From Sphingomonas sp. PP-CE-1A-559 (GTDB lineage: Bacteria > Pseudomonadota > Alphaproteobacteria > Sphingomonadales > Sphingomonadaceae), in contig NZ_SLYA01000006.1 in NCBI RefSeq assembly GCF_004340965.1, positions 1-64,000 of the forward strand: DNA of 64,000 nucleotides. Reading direction: 5' to 3'. The position numbers and the translations under genes are program-made. Under the pieces are notes generated by a model. The model was not told where the DNA came from. It saw only the letters and a list, made by a program, of their open reading frames with translations, and did not search any database. Shown piece by piece: positions 9,323 to 16,773 of this stretch (positions are counted from its first letter, which is position 1; each line of letters begins with the position of its first letter).

Positions 9323-10092
9323 TACTCCAGAGCCTGCCGCTGTTCGTGAGGCTGGCGGGTCGTCCGGTGATCCTGCTGGGCGAGGGCGAGGCGGCGGATG
9401 CGAAACGGCGCTTGCTCGATCGTGCGGGGGCGGACGTCGTCGGCGAGGATGCTAGCGCTTCGCTCGCGATCGTCGCGATCGACGACGAGGAGGAAGCGCT
9501 GGCCGCGGTCGCGCGGCTTAAGGCGCGCGGCATCCTGGTCAACGCGGTCGATCGTTCGGCGCTGTGTGACTTTACGCTGCCCGCGATCGTCGACCGTGCT
9601 CCGGTGTTGATCGCGATCGGCACCAGCGGTGTGTCGGCCGGGTTGGCGGCGGCGTTGCGACAACGGCTGGAGGCGCTGATCCCTGCCGATCTCGGCAAGC
9701 TCGCGCTGGCGTTGCAGGCTGCGCGGGGTACCCTGCGAAAACGCTGGCCCGATATGGGGGAGCGTCGCCGGGCACTCGCCACGGCGATGGGGGCGGGCGG
9801 TATGCTCGACCCGCTGTCGCCGACGCATGATGTCGACGCATGGTTGGCCCCAACCGCCGAGTTATCTGGAAAGCGCGACGTAGCGATAACCCTCGTCCTG
9901 CTCTCCGACGATCCCGAGGACCTGACGTTGCGCCAGGCGCGCGCGCTCGCCAGCGCCGACCGGGTCTACCACCGCCCCGACGTGCCTGCGGCGATCCTCG
10001 ACCGCGCCCGCGCCGATGCCGCGCGGCTGTGCGCGGCGATGCCCGCCAATCCCGGCACCGGCCTGTCGGTCGAAGTCGAGATGGCACTATGA
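9307..10092 (+). CDS. CysG N-terminal-like siroheme synthase (precorrin-2 dehydrogenase-like)
   Basis: 261 residues. A nucleotide-binding start VILLGEGEAADAKRRLL (GxGxxA) and CDFTLPAIVDRAPVLIAIGT plus LAAALRQRLEALIP match the precorrin-2 dehydrogenase/ferrochelatase half of siroheme synthase. After about residue 190, ITLVLLSDDPEDLTLRQARA resembles the very start of a uroporphyrinogen methyltransferase domain, but this is cut short, so a degenerate second domain is possible. Start: ATG 9307 overlaps lysA by 16 bases; GTG 9319 with a GTGA overlap is the alternative. Coupled by ATGA to the CorA-like gene. Confidence 0.75.
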   Translation: MAQAVILQSLPLFVRLAGRPVILLGEGEAADAKRRLLDRAGADVVGEDASASLAIVAIDDEEEALAAVARLKARGILVNAVDRSALCDFTLPAIVDRAPVLIAIGTSGVSAGLAAALRQRLEALIPADLGKLALALQAARGTLRKRWPDMGERRRALATAMGAGGMLDPLSPTHDVDAWLAPTAELSGKRDVAITLVLLSDDPEDLTLRQARALASADRVYHRPDVPAAILDRARADAARLCAAMPANPGTGLSVEVEMAL

Positions 10093-11042
10093 GCGGTTTC
10101 GCATTCCGGATCGTCGATGGGAAAGCGACCCGCGTCGACGTCAAGGAAGCGCTCACCTGCACCGCCGACCTCGTCTGGGTGCATTTGTCGACCACCGCCG
10201 AGCATGCGCAGACCTGGCTCCGCGACGAGGCCAAGCTGCTCGACTATGTCGTCGATGCGCTCACCGCGACCGAGACCCGGCCGCGCTGCGAGGCGGTCGG
10301 CGACGGGGCGTTCCTTAATTTGCGCGGGCGATCGAAGGAGGAGCTCGACACCTCCGACCTGCTCGCGTCGGTGCGGATCTGGGCGGTTAAGGGCCGCGTC
10401 TATTCGGTCACGCGGAAGCCGCTGATCGCGGTCGCAGAGGTGGAGAAGATGGTCGAGCACCACGAGGTGCGCGATCCAGGCGACCTGATCGCCGCGTTCG
10501 CCACCGCGATCACCACCGATCTCGATCCCGACGTGGCCACGCTCGGCGACGAACTCGACGATTGCGAGGAACAGCTCGACGCCAACCGCGTGTTCGAACT
10601 GCGCCGCGCGGTCAGCAAGGTGCGAGTCGCGGCGATCGGCTACAAACGCTTCCTCAGCCCGCAACGCGCGGCGCTGGAGAAGCTGGCGGCGTTACCGGGC
10701 GACTGGCTGGCCGACGACGACCGGCTGCATCTGGCGGCGGCGGCGGACCGCGCCGCGCGAATGGCGGAGGAACTGGAATCGATCCGCGAACGCTCGGCGC
10801 TGATCCACGAGACGCTGACCGACCTGCGCGCCGAACAGATCGACAACCGATCGCTGATCATCTCGATCGCGGCGATGGTGTTCCTGCCGCTGACGTTCCT
10901 GACCGGGCTGTACGGCATGAACGTGAAGGGCCTGCCCTATGCCGAGGAGCCGTGGGCGTTCGATGCGATCGCCGGAGCCTGCGTGCTGATCGCAGTCGGT
11001 GTCGTGGCGTATTTTTCCATGCGCCACTGGTTCAAGCGGTAG
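10089..11042 (+). CDS. CorA/ZntB-family divalent cation transporter
   Basis: 317 residues. A large cytoplasmic N-terminal domain is followed by a coiled-coil stalk (about residues 150-240) and two C-terminal membrane helices. The signature GMN is present in FLTGLYGMNVKGLPY, after helix one (IISIAAMVFLPLTFLTG). Extended GMN-NVKGLP sequences are seen in the ZntB branch, so zinc or magnesium transport is plausible; substrate cannot be decided here. Start overlaps the upstream gene (ATGA). It ends only three bases from the end of the convergent fliS gene, with no terminator between. Confidence 0.88.
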   Translation: MSGFAFRIVDGKATRVDVKEALTCTADLVWVHLSTTAEHAQTWLRDEAKLLDYVVDALTATETRPRCEAVGDGAFLNLRGRSKEELDTSDLLASVRIWAVKGRVYSVTRKPLIAVAEVEKMVEHHEVRDPGDLIAAFATAITTDLDPDVATLGDELDDCEEQLDANRVFELRRAVSKVRVAAIGYKRFLSPQRAALEKLAALPGDWLADDDRLHLAAAADRAARMAEELESIRERSALIHETLTDLRAEQIDNRSLIISIAAMVFLPLTFLTGLYGMNVKGLPYAEEPWAFDAIAGACVLIAVGVVAYFSMRHWFKR

Positions 11043-11045
11043 GGT

Positions 11046-11444
11046 TTACGCGGCGCTGGCGGTCCGCCACGCCTGCGCGATCTCGTCGAGCATGTCGGCA
11101 GAGTCGCGGAACGGCTGTGGGTCGTGGCCAAGCGAGGCGTTGATCACGGTTTTCCGCGCGCCGCCATATAGTCGTGCGAGCGTTTCCGAGACTTGTCCGC
11201 CTTTCTCGAAGTCGAGCCCGGCTTCGAGTGCGAACAGGATCGCGGTGGCGCGCGTGATACGCTCGCTCTTGATCGCGAACTTGCGCTTTTCGCAGGCCCA
11301 GGCGGCAGCGCGCAGGGCGGCGACCAGTTCCTTGTAGAGCAACTGGACGAGCGCAGGGCCGTCCGCCGTAGCGGTCTGGCCGACCGCGTCGATCTGGCGA
11401 TAGGTCGCGAACGGGTCGCGCATCAACGTGCTGGCGTAGGTCAC
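11046..11444 (-). CDS. fliS: Flagellin export chaperone FliS
   Basis: 132 residues, all helical: TYASTLMRDPFATYRQIDAV, then LVQLLYKELVAALRAAAWAC. FliS binds the flagellin C terminus in the cytoplasm, preventing early assembly. The GTG at 11444 overlaps the fliD stop as GTGA and has AAGGA five bases upstream, which makes it a better start than the GTG at 11459. Probably expressed with fliD from the sigma-28 promoter at 12920-12946. Confidence 0.9.
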   Translation of the reverse strand: MTYASTLMRDPFATYRQIDAVGQTATADGPALVQLLYKELVAALRAAAWACEKRKFAIKSERITRATAILFALEAGLDFEKGGQVSETLARLYGGARKTVINASLGHDPQPFRDSADMLDEIAQAWRTASAA

Positions 11445-12886
11445 GAATCCTTGTTCCACGCGGCAATCTGGTTGGTGAGGAAGGTCTGCGTCGATTTATA
11501 CGCCGACACGCGCGAATTCATGCTGGCATATTGCTGCGTCAGGCGCGTGGTCAGCTGCGCGGACTGGTCGGTGACCTTGTCCTGCTGCTTGGCGACATCG
11601 GCCTCCGCCGCGGTGTAGCGCACGGTCGATGCGCCGAGACCGGTGACCGTGCTGGTCGCGCTGGTGGTCAGCGCCGTCAACGTCGCGGACAGGCCGAGCG
11701 CGTTGGTGCCCGGCGGCGCGAACATCGCCTCGATCGTGTCGGGGTTCGCCGCAAGCTGTTTGGCGAGCAGCGCGGAATCGACCCGCAGCGTGCCATCGGT
11801 ATTGGTGGCGACGCCGATCTCCGACAGCGACCGCGGAAGCCCGGCGATCGCGCCACCGACCAGCGGCTTCGACACCAGGGCCTGCAACGACCGCAGCAGC
11901 GATTTCGCGGCGGGATCCGCACGAAGGTTGCCGGTGATCGGATCGGTCTGTTCGGTGATCGTCTTCAGGACCTCGTTATAGGTCGTGACGACATCGTTGA
12001 CCGCTTGCGTCAGCGCGTCGGTCGGGGGCGTGCTGGTAAGCGAAACGGGGACGGTGGATATGCCGTTGAGCTGGAGCGTCACGCCGGTGACTAGATCGCT
12101 CACGGTGTTGCCCGGGCGCTCGACGGCGATCCCGTCGACGGTCAGCTGCGCGTTCTGCGCGGTGGAGACGAGGCTGGTCTTCGTCGCCGTGCTGCCGCCG
12201 ATGTCGAGCGCGTCGCCCTTCTGTCCCTTAAGCGTGAAGGCGTTGGCGCTGCCGGTCGTGCCCTTGACCGAGAGATACGCGCCGCCGTTCGCGTCGGTGA
12301 CGACCGAGGCGGTGACCCCGGTCTTAGACGCGTTGATACCCGCGGCGATCGCGTCGATGCTGCCGTCGCCGACGTCGATCACGGTGTCCTTGCCGCCGAT
12401 GTTCAGCGTCAGCGCACCGGTGCCAAGCGATGTCGCGCGATCCTCGGCGTCGACGGCGGTCGTCGTCCGCGCGACCTGCCCGGTGGCGAGGCGCGTCACC
12501 GTGATGCTCGACGACAGCCCCGACAATTTGGCACCCGATTGCGCGGTGGCGGACAGGATCGCACCGTTCGAGCTGGCCGGTTGTGTCTGCAGGCTGCCGC
12601 CCTTCACCAGATTGGCGAGCGCGGTCGAAAAGCCGGTCATCGTGCTCTTGAGCGTACCGACGCCCGAGATCTGCGCGGTGAGCGTGTCGGACTTGGTCTT
12701 CAACGCGGCCGTCCGTGCGGCGAACTGCGCGGAGACGAGCGAGGTGACCAACGTGCCGGTATCGACGCCGGAGCCCGCGCTCAGCCCCTTCAGCAGTGCC
12801 TGCGTCGCGTCGTTGACGGCACTTTGCGCGGTAGGCGTGGGTGTCGGGGTCGGTGTGGCGGTCGTGCTGGTGGTCGAAGTTACCAT
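11441..12886 (-). CDS. fliD: Flagellar filament cap protein FliD
   Basis: 481 residues. FliD caps the filament and helps flagellin fold as it emerges. N terminus LLKGLSAGSGVDTGTLVTSL and C-terminal coiled-coil (DQSAQLTTRLTQQYASMNSR, FLTNQIAAWN) are family-typical. A Thr/Pro run, TTATPTPTPTPTAQ, begins the protein. AGGGA lies eight bases before the ATG. A sigma-28-type promoter overlaps the end of flhB, so fliD-fliS can be switched on late and separately from the long fli operon. Confidence 0.95.
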   Translation of the reverse strand: MVTSTTSTTATPTPTPTPTAQSAVNDATQALLKGLSAGSGVDTGTLVTSLVSAQFAARTAALKTKSDTLTAQISGVGTLKSTMTGFSTALANLVKGGSLQTQPASSNGAILSATAQSGAKLSGLSSSITVTRLATGQVARTTTAVDAEDRATSLGTGALTLNIGGKDTVIDVGDGSIDAIAAGINASKTGVTASVVTDANGGAYLSVKGTTGSANAFTLKGQKGDALDIGGSTATKTSLVSTAQNAQLTVDGIAVERPGNTVSDLVTGVTLQLNGISTVPVSLTSTPPTDALTQAVNDVVTTYNEVLKTITEQTDPITGNLRADPAAKSLLRSLQALVSKPLVGGAIAGLPRSLSEIGVATNTDGTLRVDSALLAKQLAANPDTIEAMFAPPGTNALGLSATLTALTTSATSTVTGLGASTVRYTAAEADVAKQQDKVTDQSAQLTTRLTQQYASMNSRVSAYKSTQTFLTNQIAAWNKDS

Positions 12887-12919
12887 CGTGAAATCCCTGC
12901 ACGTGCGCGCTCGTCAGTA

Positions 12920-12946
12920 AGAACGGCCGGGCGGTGCGAATGTTTA
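12920..12946 (-). promoter_or_regulatory. Sigma-28 (FliA) promoter for fliD-fliS
   Basis: On the minus strand TAAACATT (12946-12939), 11 bases, then GCCGTTCT (12927-12920), against the FliA consensus TAAAGTTT-N11-GCCGATAA. The predicted start of transcription near 12913 leaves a leader of about 27 bases. It has the same spacing and core as the elements before flgM and fliC. Confidence 0.75.
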
Positions 12947-14086
12947 GGCCTGTTTCATGCCGTTTTCGTCGAACCGCGCATCCTTCGGCACGGTGACGAA
13001 GGGCTGGACTCCGGGCGTGGTCCCGCCCGCCGCCGCGTTCAGCCCGAACACGAACGCCAGCACCGTGGCGATCGCGGTGTACAGGTCGTCGCGGACTTCC
13101 TGCCCCTCCTTGCTGGTGTAGTAGACCGCGCGCGCCAGCACCGGATATTCGAGGATCGGCACGCGGCCTTCGCCGGCCAGTTCGCGGATCGCCAGCGCGG
13201 TCGCACCGCGCCCCTTGGCGACCACCACCGGCACCTGGTCCCTGCCACGATCATAGCGCAGCGCCACCGCAAAGTGCGTCGGGTTGGTCAGCACGACATG
13301 CGCCTCCGCAACCGACTTCCGCAGGCCACCGCTCGCCATCGCACGCATCTTCGCCCGCATCTGACCCTTCGCTTCGCCATTGCCCTCGGTCGACTTGTGC
13401 TCGTCCTTTACCTCCTGCTTCGACATCCGCATCTTGCCGAGCCGGCGGATGATCTGGATCGGCAGGTCGATGCCGGCGATCGCGCACAGCCCGAACGCCA
13501 TCGCGATCAGGATGCCCTTGAAGATCCCACCCAGCGTCGACAGCGCCTGGTTGAGATCGGCGGACGAGGCGAGGCCCATCGTCGAATGCGCGGCGTTCCA
13601 CAGCATCCAGCCGCCGATCGTGCCGAGCAGGATGACTTTGAGCAGCGACTTGCCAAGCTCGATCCAGCCGTTCGTACCGAAGATGCGCTTGAGCCCCGCC
13701 GCCGGATCGACACGGCTGTATTTGGGTGCGAGCAGACCGCCGTTGAAGCCGAGCGAACCGAGCCCCGCCTGGCTCAGGATCGCCGCGCCGATGCTGACGA
13801 TGAACAGGGTTATGAGCGATGGCGCGAGCTTGCCGCCGGCCTCCATCAGCGGGCGCCACGGCGAAAAATCCTCGACGTCGGCGTGCGTGAACTGGAAGCT
13901 CGAGCTCATGATCGCCTTGCACGCGGTGATCAGCGTGGGGCCGGCGTAGATCAGCCAGGCGACCCCGGCGAGCATGCTCAGCGCGGTCGCGAAATCGCGC
14001 GATTTTAGGATGTCGCCCTTCTCGACCGCATCCTTCTTGCGCTTGGCGGTTGGTGCTTCGGTTTTTTCGCCCGAATCTTCAGACAT
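12944..14086 (-). CDS. flhB: Flagellar export switch protein FlhB
   Basis: 380 residues. Membrane component of the type III export gate that switches substrate class after hook completion. Begins MSEDSGEKTEAPTAKRKKDA, with four membrane helices over about residues 30-210 and a cytoplasmic domain containing the self-cleavage motif NPTH in VVLTNPTHFAVALRYDRG. GGAGG lies six bases before the ATG at 14086, preferred over the ATG at 14092. It is the last gene of the long minus-strand fli operon, eight bases after fliR counted in the direction of transcription. Confidence 0.96.
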   Translation of the reverse strand: MSEDSGEKTEAPTAKRKKDAVEKGDILKSRDFATALSMLAGVAWLIYAGPTLITACKAIMSSSFQFTHADVEDFSPWRPLMEAGGKLAPSLITLFIVSIGAAILSQAGLGSLGFNGGLLAPKYSRVDPAAGLKRIFGTNGWIELGKSLLKVILLGTIGGWMLWNAAHSTMGLASSADLNQALSTLGGIFKGILIAMAFGLCAIAGIDLPIQIIRRLGKMRMSKQEVKDEHKSTEGNGEAKGQMRAKMRAMASGGLRKSVAEAHVVLTNPTHFAVALRYDRGRDQVPVVVAKGRGATALAIRELAGEGRVPILEYPVLARAVYYTSKEGQEVRDDLYTAIATVLAFVFGLNAAAGGTTPGVQPFVTVPKDARFDENGMKQA

Positions 14087-14101
14087 GGGCATCCTCCGAC
14101 A

Positions 14102-14875
14102 TCAGCCGAGCACCAGGTTTTCGGTGGCGGCGAGACCTTCGCGGACGATGACGAGCATGTAGTCACCCATCGTCGGGAACGCGATCGCCAGCGTGACGAC
14201 GCCGACCGCGAGGCTGGCGGGGAGGCCGACCGCGAACAGGTTGAGCGAGGGCGCGGCACGGCTCAGCATGCCGACGACGATGTTGAGGCAGAGCAGCAGG
14301 AAGCCGACCGGGAGCGCAAGCAGCAGGCCGGCGAGGAACGCATAGCCACCGAAGAACGCGATCGCCTTCAACCGCTCGATGCCGATCCACGCGGCGCCGG
14401 GGGGGAGGACGTCATAGCTCTTCGCCAGCAGGTCGATCAGGATCAGGTGGCCGTCGACCGACAGGAACAGCAGCGTCAGCATGATCGAGAAGAACTGGCC
14501 GAGCGCGGGGGAGGACTTGCCGTTCTGCGGATCGATCGAGGACGCGAAACCGAGCCCCATCGCGCCGCCGATCACTTCGGCCGCGATCATCGGTGCGGCG
14601 AACGCGATCTGAAGCACGAAGCCGAGCGCGAGGCCGACGAGCGCTTCGGCGGCGGCGGAGAGGATCGTGGAGACCGCAAAGATGTTCTGCGGCGGTACGA
14701 TCGGATGCGCGGCAAGCACGAGAAACCCGATCGCGCCCGACAGCGTGACGCGCACGGTCAGCGGGATCGACACGGACCCGAACACCGGCGCGGCGATGAA
14801 CGTCGCACCGATGCGGATCATCACGAACACGAGCGCCCAGAGCTGCGGCTCGATGCTGAGCCCGAAGCCTAGCAC
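14102..14875 (-). CDS. fliR: Flagellar export gate protein FliR
   Basis: 257 residues with about six membrane helices (WALVFVMIRIGATFIAAPVF; LVGLALGFVLQIAFAAPMI; GFLLLCLNIVVGMLSRAAP). Part of the FliPQR core through which rod, hook and filament proteins pass. No ATG fits the family N terminus; GTG 14875 (VLGFGLSIEPQLW) is chosen. Its only Shine-Dalgarno-like sequence, GGAGGGG, is the edge of a palindromic repeat at 14885-14990, so the repeat seems to supply the ribosome-binding site. The open frame continues through the repeat to 14953, a possible longer start. Confidence 0.9.
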   Translation of the reverse strand: MLGFGLSIEPQLWALVFVMIRIGATFIAAPVFGSVSIPLTVRVTLSGAIGFLVLAAHPIVPPQNIFAVSTILSAAAEALVGLALGFVLQIAFAAPMIAAEVIGGAMGLGFASSIDPQNGKSSPALGQFFSIMLTLLFLSVDGHLILIDLLAKSYDVLPPGAAWIGIERLKAIAFFGGYAFLAGLLLALPVGFLLLCLNIVVGMLSRAAPSLNLFAVGLPASLAVGVVTLAIAFPTMGDYMLVIVREGLAATENLVLG

Positions 14876-14884
14876 TGTAAAATG

Positions 14885-14990
14885 CCCCTCCCGCTTGCGG
14901 GAGGGGGCAGGGGAGGGCGCAACGTACGTACTGGCGTCCGGTTGGTGGGGCACGCCCCTCCCCCGACCCCTCCCACAGGCGGAAGGGGAG
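14885..14990. repeat. Composite palindromic repeat (CCCCTCCC type) between fliQ and fliR
   Basis: A perfect hairpin CCCCTCCCGC/GCGGGAGGGG at 14885-14907 is followed by a spacer with matching inner arms (GGGGAGGG ... CCCCTCCCCC) and a second imperfect hairpin ending near 14990. Length and layout match the element at 34954-35060, so this is a repeated family of the genome. It separates two genes of one operon. Confidence 0.8.
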
Positions 14991-15002
14991 CAGCAAGTGC
15001 GC

Positions 15003-15272
15003 TCATTTTACCAGATCCGGAATACGCTCGAAGATCCCGATCGTGAAATCGCTCAGCAACCCCAGGATCAAGCTCCCGAAGATCAGGATCGACACAGCGA
15101 CCACCACCAGCTTGGGCACGAACGACAAGGTCTGCTCGTTGATCGACGTCGCCGCCTGGATCATCCCCAGGATCAGGCCCGCGAGCAGCGCCGGGATCAG
15201 GATCGGCGCACTGGCGAGCGCCAGCACCCACATCGTCTGATTGGCGACGGTCAGGAAATATTGCGCGTCCAT
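15003..15272 (-). CDS. fliQ: Flagellar export gate protein FliQ
   Basis: 89 residues, two membrane helices (TMWVLALASAPILIPALLAG and LVVVAVSILIFGSLILGLL) joined by the conserved loop MIQAATSINEQTLSFVPK. It is part of the FliPQR export channel in the inner membrane. Lies three bases after fliP in the operon and is separated from fliR by a palindromic repeat. Confidence 0.95.
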   Translation of the reverse strand: MDAQYFLTVANQTMWVLALASAPILIPALLAGLILGMIQAATSINEQTLSFVPKLVVVAVSILIFGSLILGLLSDFTIGIFERIPDLVK

Positions 15273-15275
15273 TGG

Positions 15276-16226
15276 TCAGGTCGCGAACGAGTTGGCGAGG
15301 CTGCCCATCGTCAGCGCCCAGCCGTCGACCAGCACGAACAGCAGCAGCTTGAACGGCATCGAGATGATCGTCGGGCTCAGCATCGCCATGCCGAGCGACA
15401 TCAGCACAGTCGCGACGACCAGATCGATGACGATGAACGGCAGGAAGATCAGGAAGCCGATCTGGAACGCGGTCTTCAGCTCGGACGTGACGAACGCGGG
15501 CAGCAGCACCGAGAAGGGGATGTCGGTCGGCGTCGCGTAGGGCCCGGACTTTGCGATCTGCGCAAACATAGTGACGTCCTTGATCCGCGTCTGCTTGACC
15601 ATGAACGCGTGCAGGGGCACGCCAGCCGTCGTGATCATCTGCGTGCCGGCGAGCTGTCCGGCGGCATAGGGCTGGATCGCGGTCGTGTTGATCTGGCTGA
15701 TCGTCGGCGCCATGATGAAGAAGCTGAGGAACAGCGACAGCCCGAGCAGCACCTGGTTCGGCGGCGTCTGCTGCAGCCCGAGCGCCTGGCGCAGGATCGC
15801 GAGCACGATGATGATCCGCGTGAAGCTGGTCATCATCAGCAGGATGCCAGGGAGGACCGTGAGCAGTCCCATGATGATGAGGACTTGCAGGCTGAGCGAG
15901 AGTGAGCCGCTCTGGCCGGTATTGCCCGCGGCCTGACCACCGAGCTGGCCGAGTGCGCGATCGACCGCGTCGCCGACGGCGGGGCTGGTCGGGGCGGGGA
16001 CGCCTTGCGCGAAGGCGGGCATCGCGAGGAATAGCGCGAGGAGGAGAGCGAGCCCTATCCACACTAAACTGTTTCCCCGCGAACGCGGGGATCCAGGGTT
16101 AGGGAGCGCTTCGTTCGGGGCTCCTGGATTCCCGCGTTCGCGGGAAAACGGGGAGCGCTTCGGCGCGGTAAACAGGGCAGGGCCCGAGCCTTTGCGCGTC
16201 ACCGTCGGACGAACAGCCGCGCTCAT
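15276..16226 (-). CDS. fliP: Flagellar export gate protein FliP, with a repeat-derived N-terminal insertion
   Basis: 316 residues. Core of the export channel. From about residue 54 a cleavable signal (WIGLALLLALFLAMPAFAQG) is followed by the FliP domain (LLTVLPGILLMMTSFTRIII, LRQALGLQQTPPNQVLLGLS, four helices). The first 53 residues are unusual: MSAAVRPTVTRKGSGPALF comes before a segment (SRERGNPGAPNEALPNPGSP) encoded by a palindromic repeat at 16071-16149. ATG 16226 overlaps the fliO stop (ATGA). A GTG directly before the signal peptide (VWIGLALL) could instead be the real start, leaving the repeat untranslated. Confidence 0.93.
   Translation of the reverse strand: MSAAVRPTVTRKGSGPALFTAPKRSPFSRERGNPGAPNEALPNPGSPRSRGNSLVWIGLALLLALFLAMPAFAQGVPAPTSPAVGDAVDRALGQLGGQAAGNTGQSGSLSLSLQVLIIMGLLTVLPGILLMMTSFTRIIIVLAILRQALGLQQTPPNQVLLGLSLFLSFFIMAPTISQINTTAIQPYAAGQLAGTQMITTAGVPLHAFMVKQTRIKDVTMFAQIAKSGPYATPTDIPFSVLLPAFVTSELKTAFQIGFLIFLPFIVIDLVVATVLMSLGMAMLSPTIISMPFKLLLFVLVDGWALTMGSLANSFAT
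16071..16149. repeat. Palindromic repeat inside the 5' end of fliP
   Basis: Two hairpins, CCCCGCGAACGCGGGG (16075-16090) and CCCGCGTTCGCGGG (16131-16144), sit at the ends of a larger inverted repeat whose arms run on to ATCCAGG and CCTGGAT. The unit resembles the one at 35219-35271. It keeps the fliP frame open and so adds residues if translated. Confidence 0.8.
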
Positions 16227-16477
16227 GCGTCGACCTTGTCGATCAGGTGCACGCCGCCACGGCCGACCGAGACAAGCAGCCGGCGGCCCTCGAAATCGAT
16301 CACCGCGAGGCGCAGGCCCGGCGAGATCATCATCGTTTCCTTGACGCCGATCAGCCGCGTCGAGGGCTTGCCCGGAATCCGGCTCTCGAACTTGCGCCAC
16401 AGGTACAGGCAACCGAACATCAGTCCGCACACGAGTGGCAGCAGGATGACGAGCTTGAGGATATAGGTCCACAGCAT
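16223..16477 (-). CDS. fliO: Flagellar biosynthesis protein FliO
   Basis: 84 residues. One N-terminal membrane helix (YILKLVILLPLVCGLMFGCL) precedes a small cytoplasmic domain (IGVKETMMISPGLRLAVIDF, LLVSVGRGGVHLIDK) typical of FliO, which helps FliP assemble. ATG 16477 follows fliN by five bases; the stop overlaps fliP (ATGA). Confidence 0.88.
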   Translation of the reverse strand: MLWTYILKLVILLPLVCGLMFGCLYLWRKFESRIPGKPSTRLIGVKETMMISPGLRLAVIDFEGRRLLVSVGRGGVHLIDKVDA

Positions 16478-16482
16478 CGGGC

Positions 16483-16773
16483 TCAGCCGCGCTTGTCTGG
16501 AGACACGAGCTCGGTCATCCGCACGCCGAAGCGCTCGCCGACCGTCACCACTTCGCCGCGCCCGATCAGCGTGCCGTTGACGAATACATCGAGCAGCTCG
16601 TTGGCCTGGCGATCGAGCTCGATCACGCTGGATTCGCCGAGCGCGAGCAGTTCGCGCAGCGTCAGGCTGGTCGAGCCGATCTCGACGGTCAGCTTGACGT
16701 CGACATCCTGGAGCAGCCGGAAATTGGCGGCGACGGCAGCATCTACGGGGAAGCCTCCGGTCATGTCGTTCAT
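16483..16773 (-). CDS. fliN: Flagellar motor switch protein FliN
   Basis: 96 residues: a short N-terminal tail, then the SpoA domain (LLQDVDVKLTVEIGSTSLTL, LALGESSVIELDRQANELLD, VNGTLIGRGEVVTVGERFGV). FliN forms the lower C ring of the switch with FliM and FliG. ATG 16773 overlaps the fliM stop as ATGA. Confidence 0.95.
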   Translation of the reverse strand: MNDMTGGFPVDAAVAANFRLLQDVDVKLTVEIGSTSLTLRELLALGESSVIELDRQANELLDVFVNGTLIGRGEVVTVGERFGVRMTELVSPDKRG

